From Rhodococcus wratislaviensis (lineage in GTDB: Bacteria; Actinomycetota; Actinomycetes; Mycobacteriales; Mycobacteriaceae), in the NCBI RefSeq assembly GCF_900455735.1, contig NZ_UAUI01000025.1, positions 310,001-374,000 of the forward strand: a stretch of 64,000 nucleotides of DNA, given 5' to 3'. Under the pieces are notes generated by a model. That model was not told the origin of the DNA. It did no database searches and was given only the letters and a program-made list of their open reading frames with translations. Below are positions 35,885 to 44,200 of the stretch, one piece after another. The translations under genes were made by a program, and so were the position numbers. Positions within the stretch are counted from its first letter, which is position 1. Each line of letters opens with the position of its first letter.

Positions 35885-36507
35885 GAAGTCAGCTGCTTTC
35901 GTACTCGTGTCGTGACGGCGTCGGCACGCTCGACGATCGCGTCGACGCCGGACAGGCACTCGGTGAGGGCCCGGCGGGTGTCCGCATCGGTGATACCCGG
36001 CAGGTTCACCTCGATGTTGACCCGGGCGGTGGTGGCGGCTGCGCGGGCGGCCTCGGCGGCGGCCGCGACGTCGCTGACGACGGTGCGGTTCGCCACCGGC
36101 AGCAGGACGTCGGCGAGCGCGACGACGTCGCCTGCCGCGACCACCACCTCGGCGGGGACCGCGGCCGCGCCGGCGAGGGCGGTCGCGATCGCCGACGTGC
36201 GCGTTCCGGATTCGTCGTCCGTGTCCTGGGGGAGCCGGTAGGCGTCGATGACGGCCGTGAATGCTGCCATGTCGTCCTCGGCGAACTGCAGTGCCTTCTC
36301 GCGGAACGCATCCGCGGACGCGCAGATGCGTTCGACGAGCATCCCGTGGTCGGCGTACCTCTTGCCGGTGGTGTAGCGGGCGACCATCGAGACCAGCGCG
36401 GCGGCCTGGCCGAGGTGGAGCGCGCCGGTCGCGCCGCCGCCGGGTGCGGGAGTTCGATCGGCGAGCGAATCCAGGAATCCGGCGATCGTGTCGTCTCGGA
36501 GGGTCAT
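35881..36507 (-). CDS. Formiminotransferase-cyclodeaminase domain protein (FchA-like)
   Basis: A 208 aa all-helical protein of the formimidoyl-THF cyclodeaminase family. The conserved LADRTPAPGGGATGALHLGQAAALVSMVARYT region lies near the N terminus (residues about 15-45), with a GKRYADH segment and a long helical C-terminal half. In clostridia FchA acts as methenyl-THF cyclohydrolase. Between dmgO and folD (ATGA overlaps on both sides) it would help channel methenyl-THF to formyl-THF. Deamination of formimino-THF is less likely because no histidine or purine degradation genes adjoin it. Confidence 0.85.
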   Translation of the reverse strand: MTLRDDTIAGFLDSLADRTPAPGGGATGALHLGQAAALVSMVARYTTGKRYADHGMLVERICASADAFREKALQFAEDDMAAFTAVIDAYRLPQDTDDESGTRTSAIATALAGAAAVPAEVVVAAGDVVALADVLLPVANRTVVSDVAAAAEAARAAATTARVNIEVNLPGITDADTRRALTECLSGVDAIVERADAVTTRVRKQLTS

Positions 36508-38966
36508 GACCGGATCTTCTTCATCTCGGGGTCGACGAGCGGCTCGGCCACGACGGTGGCCGGGATGCGGCGTCCGAAGTACTCGATCTCCACCGGGGTG
36601 TCGACGGTTGCGTTCGCGGGAAGCCAGGCGTAGGCGATCGGCGCCCCGACCGTGTGACCGAACGCGGCGCTCGTGACGTATCCGGCGGGCTGTCCGTCGA
36701 CGAACACCGGCTCGTGGCCGAGGACCACGGACGTGCGGTCGTCGATCATCAGGCACGCCAGGCGCCGCTCCACCGTCTCGTCGGAGACGCCGTCGAGCGC
36801 GTCGCGCCCACGGAAGTCGCCCTTCTGCAGTCGCACCGCGAACCCGAGACCGGCCTCGTAGGGGTTGTGCTCGGTGGTCATGTCGCTGCCCCACGAGCGG
36901 TAGCCCTTCTCCATCCGCAGGCTGTTGAACGCGGCGCGGCCGGCGGCGATGACGTCGTACTTCTGCCCCTCCGCCCACAGCAGATCCCACAGGCGCAGAC
37001 CGTTGTCGGCGGACGTGTACAGCTCCCAGCCGAGTTCGCCGACGTACGACAGGCGCATCGCCGTGACGGGCACCCCGCCGATGCGGACCTGCTTCGCACG
37101 GAAGTACTTGAAGTTCTCGTTCGTGAAGTCGTCGGAGCTCAGTGCCTGCACCAGATCCCGGGCGCGCGGACCCCACAGCCCGATCCCGCACGTGCCGCCG
37201 GTGATGTCCCGGATCTGCACGCTGCCGTCGTCGGGGGACTGCCGGCGGAAGTAGTCGAGGTCGAGGTTGCCGTTGGCGCCGACCTGGAAGACGTTATCGG
37301 ACAGTCGCGTGACGGTGAGGTCGCTGCGGACGCCACCGGCGTCGTCGAGCGCGAGCGTGTAGGTGACCGACCCGACGGACTTGTCCATCTTGCCGGTCGT
37401 CAGCCGGTCGAGCAGGGCCAGCGCGCCGGGGCCGCTGAGCTCGAGGCGCTTCAGCGGTGTCATGTCGTACATCGCCACGGACGTGCGGGTGCGCCAGGCC
37501 TCCGCCGCGGCGATGGGGGAGTGGAACATCGCCGCCCACGGTTCCCGGGCCGGCGGCTGCCATTCGGCCGGAAGGTCCTGCACCAGATGGGCGTTGGACT
37601 CGAACCAGTGCGGGCGTTCCCAGCCGGAGCTCTCCAGGAACACGGCGCCGAGTTCCTTCTGGCGAGAGTGGAAGGGGCTGACCCGCAGGTCGCGGGGAGA
37701 CTCCTTGGGCTGCAGCGGGTGCAGCACGTCGTAGATCTCGACGAAGTTCTGCTGCGACGTCTCGCTGACGTAGTCGGGTGCGAGCTGGATCTCCTCGAAG
37801 CGGTGCACGTCGCAGCCGTGCAGTTCGACCTCGGAGCGGCCGTCGACGAGCAGTTGCGCGACGGCCCGGCCGACACCGGCGGAGTGCGTCACCCACACTG
37901 CCTCGGCGATCCAGAACCCGGCGACGTCCGGGGACTCGCCGATGAGCGGTCCGCCGTCCGGGGTGAACGAGAAGACCCCGTTGAAACCGGCGTCCAGTTT
38001 GGCGGATTCGAGGCACGGCAGCAGCAACTTGCTCTGCTCCCACGACGGCGCGAAGTCCTCTTCCGTGAACGGCAGCATCGACGGCATGTCGGAGGCGGAG
38101 ACGTCGTCGCTCTCGTCCAGGTCTCGGAGGTTCACCGGCATCGGGCGGTGGGCGTACGTGCCGATGCCGAGACGGTCGACGTGCTCACGGAAGTACAGAT
38201 CCTGGTCCTGGTGGCGCAGGATCGGGAAGCCGGCCTCGGCGAGTTCGGTGTTCCGCCCGACGAGTTCGGGAATCTGCTCGGTCTTCGCGTACTGGTGCGC
38301 CAGGGGGAGCAGCGGAACGTCCATGCCCACCATCGCGCCGATGTCGGGACCCCAGAAGCCTGCGCAGGACACCACGATGTCGGCGGGGATCACACCGTCC
38401 GGGGTGGCGACGCCGGTCACCTTGCCGCCGCTCTGCTCGATCCCGATCACCTTCGTCGAACCCTGGAACACGGCACCGCGGGCTTCGGCGCGCCGGGCCA
38501 GCGCGACGACGACGCGGGACGCCTTCGCGAGGCCGTCCGTCTCCACGTACAGCCCGCCGAGAACCCGCTTCTCGTCCAGCAACGGGTGCAGCTTCGCGCA
38601 CTCGGCCGGGTCGAGGACTGCGCCCTCGATGCCCCAGGACGTGGCCCAGCCCTGCTTGCGGTGCAGATCGGCGAGTCGCTCGGGGGTGGTGGCCACCTCG
38701 AGCCCGCCGAGCTGGTTGAAGCACCATTCGCCGTCCACGTCGAGTCCGACGAACTTCTCGACCGTGTACCGGGCGAACTCGGTCATCGTCTTGGACGCGT
38801 TGGTCTGGAACACCAGGCCCGGTGCGTGTGACGTGGAGCCTCCGGTGAGCGGCAACGGTCCCTGGTCGAACACCGTGATCCGATCCCAGCCGCGAGCGGT
38901 GAGCTCGTCGGCCAGATTCGCGCCGACGATGCCGGCTCCGATGATCACTACGCGCGGTGACCCCAT
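36504..38966 (-). CDS. Dimethylglycine oxidase
   Basis: An 820 aa two-domain flavoprotein closely resembling Arthrobacter globiformis dimethylglycine oxidase (830 aa). Residues about 1-420 form the amine-oxidising FAD domain: VVIIGAGIVGANLADEL, then GSTSHAPGLVFQ with His47 as the likely covalent flavin site. The C-terminal half is a GcvT-type THF domain (MYDMTPLKRLELSGPGAL, RLSYVGELGWELY, EKGYRSWGSDMTTEHNPYEAGLGF) that captures the released C1 unit as methylene-THF. It converts dimethylglycine to sarcosine. AGGAGG precedes the ATG at 38966, and the operator copy lies 139 bases upstream. Confidence 0.95.
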   Translation of the reverse strand: MGSPRVVIIGAGIVGANLADELTARGWDRITVFDQGPLPLTGGSTSHAPGLVFQTNASKTMTEFARYTVEKFVGLDVDGEWCFNQLGGLEVATTPERLADLHRKQGWATSWGIEGAVLDPAECAKLHPLLDEKRVLGGLYVETDGLAKASRVVVALARRAEARGAVFQGSTKVIGIEQSGGKVTGVATPDGVIPADIVVSCAGFWGPDIGAMVGMDVPLLPLAHQYAKTEQIPELVGRNTELAEAGFPILRHQDQDLYFREHVDRLGIGTYAHRPMPVNLRDLDESDDVSASDMPSMLPFTEEDFAPSWEQSKLLLPCLESAKLDAGFNGVFSFTPDGGPLIGESPDVAGFWIAEAVWVTHSAGVGRAVAQLLVDGRSEVELHGCDVHRFEEIQLAPDYVSETSQQNFVEIYDVLHPLQPKESPRDLRVSPFHSRQKELGAVFLESSGWERPHWFESNAHLVQDLPAEWQPPAREPWAAMFHSPIAAAEAWRTRTSVAMYDMTPLKRLELSGPGALALLDRLTTGKMDKSVGSVTYTLALDDAGGVRSDLTVTRLSDNVFQVGANGNLDLDYFRRQSPDDGSVQIRDITGGTCGIGLWGPRARDLVQALSSDDFTNENFKYFRAKQVRIGGVPVTAMRLSYVGELGWELYTSADNGLRLWDLLWAEGQKYDVIAAGRAAFNSLRMEKGYRSWGSDMTTEHNPYEAGLGFAVRLQKGDFRGRDALDGVSDETVERRLACLMIDDRTSVVLGHEPVFVDGQPAGYVTSAAFGHTVGAPIAYAWLPANATVDTPVEIEYFGRRIPATVVAEPLVDPEMKKIRS

Positions 38967-39104
38967 GATGGTCCTCCTGGTTGGGTGGGTGCCTGTGTGT
39001 GGCGAAGTTGCGGAAGATTCGGTGTTCGGTGTGGGCTCGAACGGCGCCGGAAAAGACTGTGAATTGCGAAACGGATCGGACTGATCCGAACCAATGTCGA
39101 CAAC

Positions 39105-39114
39105 TGATATATCA
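39105..39114. promoter_or_regulatory. TGATATATCA operator, site 4
   Basis: Palindrome TGATATATCA upstream of the dmgO-fchA-folD unit. It lies 139 bases from the ATG, so a leader of 100 bases or more is expected if it overlaps the promoter. Confidence 0.7.
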
Positions 39115-39221
39115 ACACATTAGGTCCGGAAGAGTGAGGGGGTCAACCCCGAATTGCGCGTAATTCCATGACGATTGGCTCCGGAAAAAGCACCAATTCC
39201 GCGATCGACCGTGGAAATGTG

Positions 39222-39281
39222 CACCGTGCGCGACGGTGATGACGCGGAACCGGGTGTGGATGGAGGTAACCGTCGCACGGT
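39222..39281. promoter_or_regulatory. Paired palindromes before the IclR gene
   Basis: CACCGT-N5-ACGGTG (39222-39238) and ACCGT-N3-ACGGT (39269-39281) are two perfect inverted repeats 47 bases apart, both followed by GATG. The second covers the expected -35 position for the TATCCT box at 39291-39296. Autoregulation by this IclR protein is the simplest reading. Confidence 0.5.
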
Positions 39282-39305
39282 GATGTCGCCTATCCTGAAG
39301 TCGCG

Positions 39306-40106
39306 ATGACTGAATTGGACGATAATTCGAATGGAGATCGGAGCCGGCCGTCCGGCGCTGTGCAGTCAGTGGACCGCGCTCTGGCGGTACTCGAAATCCT
39401 GGCGAGGCTCGGTACCGCCGGCGTCACGGAAATTGCCGAGGAGTTGGGTGTCCACAAGTCGACCGCGTCGCGCCTCGTTGCCGTTCTGGATTCGCGAGGC
39501 TACGTCGCGCAATTGAAGAACCGGGGAAAATTCCAGCTCGGCAATTCCATCGTCCGGCTGGCCCGCACCGCGTCGCCGGACGGCGATCTGGTGCGGCAGA
39601 GTCAGGAATTGTGCGCCGAACTGGCGGAAACTGTCGGTGAGAGCGTCAATGTGTCGATACTCGACGGCAATCGATCGGTGAGCATCGTCAAAGCGGACGG
39701 TCCGTCCGGCGTCGGTACCAATACCTGGGTGGGTCAAAGCAGCCCGGCGCATGCGACGGCGAGTGGAAAATTGTTGCTGACGGAATTGTCCGACAGCGAA
39801 CTCGCGGAGCGCGTGGGAGAAACTCCGATTGCTCTCACGGAGAAAACAATCACCGATGTGCCTGCGCTCGTGGAATCGCTCAAAACCATTCGCGAGCGCG
39901 GCTGGGCGGAGTCCGAGGAGGAACTCGAACTCGGGTTGAACGCGGTGTCCGTCCCGATCCGCGACTACACGTCGAAAATGATTGCCGCTCTGAGCGTGTC
40001 CGGCCCCGCCTACCGGCTGCTGCCGGAACGGTTCGAGGACGTCGCCCGCGCCGCACTCGACACGTCCCAGCAGATCAGCAGCCGATTGGGCTATGCCGTC
40101 ACGTAG
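39306..40106 (+). CDS. IclR-family regulator, upstream copy
   Basis: A 266 aa regulator with the winged helix-turn-helix at residues about 18-75 (VQSVDRALAVLEILARLG, ELGVHKSTASRLVAVL) and the effector domain after it (SVNVSILDGNRSVSIV, WVGQSSPAHATASGKLLL, ERGWAESEEELELGLNAVSVPIRD). It is clearly related to the IclR protein at 41833. The start is near-leaderless: TATCCT ends ten bases before the ATG and there is no ribosome site. It converges on the reductase gene with 8 bases between stops. Confidence 0.88.
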   Translation: MTELDDNSNGDRSRPSGAVQSVDRALAVLEILARLGTAGVTEIAEELGVHKSTASRLVAVLDSRGYVAQLKNRGKFQLGNSIVRLARTASPDGDLVRQSQELCAELAETVGESVNVSILDGNRSVSIVKADGPSGVGTNTWVGQSSPAHATASGKLLLTELSDSELAERVGETPIALTEKTITDVPALVESLKTIRERGWAESEEELELGLNAVSVPIRDYTSKMIAALSVSGPAYRLLPERFEDVARAALDTSQQISSRLGYAVT

Positions 40107-40114
40107 CGCCGACA

Positions 40115-41293
40115 TCAGGCCCGCGACCTGGCGAGTTGCTTCTTGTACCGGGTGAACAGCCGGGGACTGTTCATCGCGAAGACGCCCACGGTGTCGCCGT
40201 CCCGGTCGTAGGTGGCCACGAACGTGCCGGTTCCGGGATCGCCGTCGACGAACCGGACCTCGTCGGTGCTGTGTCTCGTCCCGGCGAACTGCAGCATCTT
40301 GCCGTACTGGTGGGACCAGAAGTACGGGATCGCGACGGGTCCGGACGGTGTGGCCATGATCGTGTCGGCGACGGTGGCGGCCTGGGCGACGGCGTTGCTC
40401 CAGTGCTCGCTTCTGTGGTGCACCTGGTGGGTGTCGTCGAAAGTCCGTGCGCAGTCGCCGATCGCGTACACGCCGGGCACATTCGTGCGGCACGACGAGT
40501 CGGTGAGGAAACCGTCTTCGATCATCAGTTCCGAATCGCTTGCCCATTCGACATTGGGGACGGCCCCGATTCCGACCACCACGGCGTCCGCGGGGAGGAT
40601 CGTGCCGTCGCTGAGCTGGACAGCTTCGACCGCGTCGTCGCCGAGTAGTGCGGCGACGACTGCCCCGGTGAGCAGCCGGACACCGTGCGCGGCGTGCTGT
40701 CCTGCACAGATCGCCCCGAGCTCGATGCCGAGCGGGCCTGCCAGGGGTGTCGGTGACGCCTCGACGACGGTGACGTGCAGGCTCATGCCGGCCGCGCTGG
40801 ACGCCACCTCCGCGCCGATGAAACCGGCTCCCACGATCACGAGGTTCTGCGCCCGTGACAGCGAATCACGCAGTGCGCGTGCGTCGTCGACCGATCTGAG
40901 TGTGTGAACGCCGGCGAGACCGGAGTGTCCGGGGAGGGTCCGGGCGCGCGCGCCCGTCGCGACGACGACGGCATCGGCGTCGAAGTGGGACCCGTCGTCG
41001 AACGTGACGCGGTGGAGCCCGTCCGGGGAGCGAACCAGGCCGGTGGCCGTTCTGTTCATGTGCCATTCGACGTCGAGTGTGTCGTCGTCGCTGTTCATCA
41101 ACAGCAGATCCTCGTCGGTCAGGTGGCCGGTGAGGAATTCCTTGGACAGGGGCGGCCGGTCGTAGGGCAGGGACTGCTCGCTGCCGGCCACGACGAGGCG
41201 GCCGGTGTATCCCTTCTCCCGCAGTGCGCGGACCGCCGACAGTCCGGCGAGGGAAGCGCCCAGTACCACAATGGAATTCGGGACAGTGTTCAT
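40115..41293 (-). CDS. FAD-dependent ferredoxin reductase
   Basis: A 392 aa NAD(P)H-ferredoxin reductase of the type serving Rieske oxygenases and P450s. It has two dinucleotide motifs, VVLGASLAGLSAVRALRE at about residues 9-26 and LVIVGAGFIGAEVASSAAG near 145, plus the late FAD motif TNVPGVYAIGDCA. The C-terminal reductase domain has PYFWSHQYGKMLQFAG. It should pass electrons to the Rieske ferredoxin encoded just upstream (ATGA overlap) and then to the oxygenase at 43028. The ATG at 41293 follows AGAAGGGCG. Confidence 0.88.
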   Translation of the reverse strand: MNTVPNSIVVLGASLAGLSAVRALREKGYTGRLVVAGSEQSLPYDRPPLSKEFLTGHLTDEDLLLMNSDDDTLDVEWHMNRTATGLVRSPDGLHRVTFDDGSHFDADAVVVATGARARTLPGHSGLAGVHTLRSVDDARALRDSLSRAQNLVIVGAGFIGAEVASSAAGMSLHVTVVEASPTPLAGPLGIELGAICAGQHAAHGVRLLTGAVVAALLGDDAVEAVQLSDGTILPADAVVVGIGAVPNVEWASDSELMIEDGFLTDSSCRTNVPGVYAIGDCARTFDDTHQVHHRSEHWSNAVAQAATVADTIMATPSGPVAIPYFWSHQYGKMLQFAGTRHSTDEVRFVDGDPGTGTFVATYDRDGDTVGVFAMNSPRLFTRYKKQLARSRA

Positions 41294-41661
41294 CGGGCGT
41301 CGCCCTTCTGGTCGAGATGAAGCAGCACGGTGCCGTCGACGATCGACACGTCGTGTGTGCGGACAGCGATCTTGGCCGGCGGGCCCGAAGGAACTCCGGT
41401 GCGGAGGTCGAAGCACGCCTCGTGGAGCGGGCACTCGACGGTGCAGCCTTCGACCCAGCCGTCGGCGAGGGAGGCGTCCTGGTGGGTGCAGGTGTCGTCG
41501 ATGGCATACAGACCGTCGGAGGTGTGGAAGACGGAGACGGGAGCCATGCCCGGCGGGGTCACCGTGACGACCTCGCCGACGGGCAGTGTCGCGAGTTCGC
41601 ACACGGGGAAGGCCGTGGCGCCGGGGTGGGTCACAACTGGGGAATCGTTATCGAGAATCAC
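41290..41661 (-). CDS. Rieske [2Fe-2S] ferredoxin
   Basis: A 123 aa Rieske-type ferredoxin. The cluster ligands are in CTHQDASLADG and CPLHEACFDLRTG, giving the Cys-X-His / Cys-X2-His pattern. FHTSDGLYAIDDTC precedes them as in NirD/BphF-like proteins. GTG 41661 is chosen because GGAGG stands 6 bases upstream; the longer frame to 41748 runs through the promoter. It overlaps the reductase by 4 bases. A separate Rieske ferredoxin would make the nearby oxygenase a three-component system, unlike the two-component GbcAB of Pseudomonas. Confidence 0.88.
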   Translation of the reverse strand: MILDNDSPVVTHPGATAFPVCELATLPVGEVVTVTPPGMAPVSVFHTSDGLYAIDDTCTHQDASLADGWVEGCTVECPLHEACFDLRTGVPSGPPAKIAVRTHDVSIVDGTVLLHLDQKGDAR

Positions 41662-41714
41662 TCGATACCTCCGAAAGCGTCGGGGTGGAGGGACAAGTTG
41701 TGGAGCGGTTGTTG

Positions 41715-41723
41715 CGCTATGCG
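41715..41723. promoter_or_regulatory. CGCTATGCG motif in the ferredoxin promoter
   Basis: CGCTATGCG lies in the 171-base divergent region between the ferredoxin and the second IclR gene. The reverse complement CGCATAGCG recurs at 42813-42821 on the predicted start of the oxygenase transcript. A TTGCA-N5-TGCAA repeat (41731-41745) stands next to it. Confidence 0.5.
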
Positions 41724-41832
41724 CGACGACTTGCAAGCTGTGCAACACAATGCTCTCCGGTGCTGCCCCGCGGTGTCAAGCATTCGCGTGTAAAAACTGC
41801 GTTCCGCAAGTCGGTGGGCATAACCTCGGGGC

Positions 41833-42645
41833 ATGAGTGAATCCGAGGCGACGGCGCCCGCGGCCCAGGGCGCAGAAGGAAAGGCGAAGACCGTGCACGC
41901 GGTGGAACGTGCCATCGACGTGCTCGAGATAGTCGCGGCAGAAGGCCGTGTCGGCGCCTCGGAGATCGCCGTGCGTCTCGGCGTGCACAAATCGACCGTG
42001 TCACGCCTGATCGCATCGCTGCAGCAACGCGGATTCGTAGAGGAAGCGGGCGTCCGCGGCAAGTATCAGCTCGGATTCGCGGTCGTGCGCTTGGCCGAGG
42101 CCACGGTCGCGCAGAGCGGGCTCGTCGAGGTTGCGCAGCCGGAGTGCGATCGCCTGGCCGACGCCTTCGGGGAGACGGTCAATCTCGCCGTGCTGGACGG
42201 AGCGGCGACCCTCAACGTGCTGGAAGCCCGCAGCGATCGCCACGTCGCGCTGCGTACATGGGTGGGTCAGGTGACGCCTGCGCACGCGACCGCGACCGGC
42301 AAGATTCTGGTCTCGGAACTGACGTCCGGCCAGCTCCGAAGCCGGTTGGGACCGCAATTGAGCGCACTCACGCCCAACACGATCACCGACTTCCGGGCGT
42401 TCGACGTCGAACTCGAGCACGTGCGGTCGCGCGGGTGGGCGTCCACGGCCGAGGAGCTCGAAGCGGGGCTCAATTCCATCGCGGTGCCGGTGCGAAGCAA
42501 GGTCACCAACCGGATCGTCGCGTCGATCTGTGTGTCCGGTCCGGAGTACCGGCTGGCGCCCGAACGGTTCGAGGCGGTGGCGCTCGAACTCGCCGACGCG
42601 GTTGTGCGGATCGAAGCGCAGCAATCCGTCGGCGCGGGTGACTGA
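41833..42645 (+). CDS. IclR-family regulator, downstream copy
   Basis: A 270 aa regulator related to the IclR protein at 39306: helix-turn-helix at about residues 20-80 (VHAVERAIDVLEIVAAEG, LGVHKSTVSRLIASLQQRG) and a similar effector domain (RTWVGQVTPAHATATGKILV, SRGWASTAEELEAGLNSIAVPVR). It is divergent from the ferredoxin-reductase pair and lies just before the oxygenase operon, so it probably controls both through the CGCATAGCG motif. No ribosome site is seen at the ATG; a CATAAC box 8 bases upstream suggests a near-leaderless start. Confidence 0.88.
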   Translation: MSESEATAPAAQGAEGKAKTVHAVERAIDVLEIVAAEGRVGASEIAVRLGVHKSTVSRLIASLQQRGFVEEAGVRGKYQLGFAVVRLAEATVAQSGLVEVAQPECDRLADAFGETVNLAVLDGAATLNVLEARSDRHVALRTWVGQVTPAHATATGKILVSELTSGQLRSRLGPQLSALTPNTITDFRAFDVELEHVRSRGWASTAEELEAGLNSIAVPVRSKVTNRIVASICVSGPEYRLAPERFEAVALELADAVVRIEAQQSVGAGD

Positions 42646-42672
42646 ACGCCCGGAAGTGCTTCTCCCTCAAGG

Positions 42673-42693
42673 CGGGACGAACGGATAGTCCCG
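42673..42693 (+). terminator. Weak terminator after the IclR gene
   Basis: CGGGAC (42673-42678) pairs with GTCCCG (42688-42693) around a 9-base loop and is followed by TTTG. It lies 27 bases after the IclR stop. Confidence 0.4.
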
Positions 42694-42774
42694 TTTGCCC
42701 GGGTTTCGGCCGTCCGCGGTTAACGCGGTGTTTCGGTCGTGTCGCGTCCGCGAAAGAAGTGTCGAATGTGATGT

Positions 42775-42821
42775 TTGACACGTCCGGCGGCCGCAGTCTA
42801 AGTTGTGTAAATCGCATAGCG
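42775..42821 (+). promoter_or_regulatory. Promoter and operator of the betaine operon
   Basis: A -35 TTGACA (42775-42780), an 18-base spacer and a -10 TAAGTT (42799-42804). The motif CGCATAGCG (42813-42821) covers the expected transcription start near 42811, the position of a repressor site. The same motif, inverted, stands in the ferredoxin promoter. Confidence 0.6.
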
Positions 42822-43027
42822 TTGCCGATGACGCAACAATGCTGACGCCGCGATGACTCGGCGGGAACAGCTGTCCGCTGTTCGAACGGTCGCCGCGGAT
42901 CGGGCACGCATGTCGTCACTCTCGGCAACGACGCCCCTTGCGATCTGCGCTCCCTACACACACAGACATCAGGTCACAGCTCGACCGACACGCATCTTTC
43001 CCGGCAACGAAAGAAACGGTGACATCT

Positions 43028-44200
43028 ATGTCCGCTCCGGACGTCCAAGCCCCCGCCCCCGCCTCCGCGCCCGCACCGGCACTGATCCCCACCCTGGGTG
43101 GCCGGTACTACACCGACGCCGACATCTTCACGGACGAACAGGAGAACCTGTTCGAGGCGATGTGGTTCTGCGCCGTCCGCGCCGCCGATCTCGCCGACCC
43201 CGGAGCCTTCCGGAAGATCACGGTGGGCAGGGAGAGCGTGCTCCTCGTCCGCGGCCGCGACGGGGAACTGCGCGCCTTCCTCAACATCTGCCGTCACCGC
43301 GGCGCCATGCTGTGTACCGAGGACGAAGGACAGATCCGCAGAAACCTTCAGTGCCCCTACCACGCGTGGACGTACGGACTCGACGGCAAACTGGTGGCCG
43401 CCCCCAACATGGCAGCGCTGCGGGACGAGACCGGAGCCGACATCGACCGGGTGCGGTACGGACTGGTGCCGGTCGCGCTTCGTGAATGGCTCGGCTACGC
43501 ATGGGTGTGCCTGGCCGACGAGCCGCCGTCGTTCGAGGACGAGGTCGTCGGCGCCGTCACCGAACGACTCGGTGATCCGGCCGCCATCGACAGGTACCAG
43601 ATCGGGACCCTGGAACTCGGCCGCCGGATCGTCTACGACGTCGCGGCCAACTGGAAGCTGATCATCGAGAACTTTATGGAGTGCTACCACTGCGCGACCA
43701 TCCACCCCGAGCTCACCGAGGTACTTCCCGAGTTCGCGGACGGCCTTGCCGCACAGTACTTCGTGGGGCACGGTGCCGCTTTCGGTGACGAGGTCGAGGG
43801 ATTCACCATCGACGGAAGCGGCGGATTCGAGTCGCTGTCCGGTATCAGTCCCGACCAGGACCGCAAGTACTACGCCATCACGATCCGGCCGCAGGTCTTC
43901 GTCAACCTCGTGCCCGACCACGTCATCTTCCACCGCATGTTCCCCGTGTCCGCGGATCGCACCATCGTCGAATGCGACTGGCTGTACTCCCCGGAGGTCA
44001 CCGCATCGGGTCGCGACGTCTCCCGTTCGGTGGAGCTGTTCCACCGAGTCAACCAGCAGGATTTCGACGCCTGTGAGCGGACCCAGCCCACGATGGCGTC
44101 GAAGGCGTACCGGAACGGGGGTGTGCTGGTGCCCGCGGAACACCACATCGGCGAATTCCACGAATGGCTACTGGAAAGGCTGAGCGGGGATCCCCGATGA
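43028..44200 (+). CDS. Rieske non-heme iron oxygenase, likely glycine betaine monooxygenase
   Basis: A 390 aa Rieske oxygenase alpha subunit. The Rieske ligands are in NICRHRGAML (near residue 87) and QCPYHAWTYG (near 108). The mononuclear iron site is ENFMECYHCATIHPEL near residue 214, whose pattern is shared with the GbcA/BmoA and carnitine/stachydrine oxygenase group. Betaine transporter, betaine aldehyde dehydrogenase and choline oxidase genes follow in the operon, and dimethylglycine oxidase lies nearby. N-demethylation of glycine betaine to dimethylglycine and formaldehyde is therefore the best call. Carnitine or stachydrine remains possible. The stop overlaps the next gene by 4 bases. 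Confidence 0.82.
   Translation: MSAPDVQAPAPASAPAPALIPTLGGRYYTDADIFTDEQENLFEAMWFCAVRAADLADPGAFRKITVGRESVLLVRGRDGELRAFLNICRHRGAMLCTEDEGQIRRNLQCPYHAWTYGLDGKLVAAPNMAALRDETGADIDRVRYGLVPVALREWLGYAWVCLADEPPSFEDEVVGAVTERLGDPAAIDRYQIGTLELGRRIVYDVAANWKLIIENFMECYHCATIHPELTEVLPEFADGLAAQYFVGHGAAFGDEVEGFTIDGSGGFESLSGISPDQDRKYYAITIRPQVFVNLVPDHVIFHRMFPVSADRTIVECDWLYSPEVTASGRDVSRSVELFHRVNQQDFDACERTQPTMASKAYRNGGVLVPAEHHIGEFHEWLLERLSGDPR

Larger units (their letters stand above)
38967..39305. other. Divergent promoter region, dmgO and IclR
   Basis: A 339-base gene-free interval. It contains the dmgO leader, the TGATATATCA site, two palindromes (39222-39238, 39269-39281) and the near-leaderless promoter of the IclR gene (TATCCT at 39291). 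No small gene is supported. Confidence 0.7.
42646..43027. other. Gene-free interval before the oxygenase operon
   Basis: A 382-base region with a weak terminator, a promoter, the CGCATAGCG motif and a leader of about 215 bases. Small open frames crossing it read out of phase with the oxygenase and have no recognisable product. No clear riboswitch fold could be assigned by eye. Confidence 0.65.
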
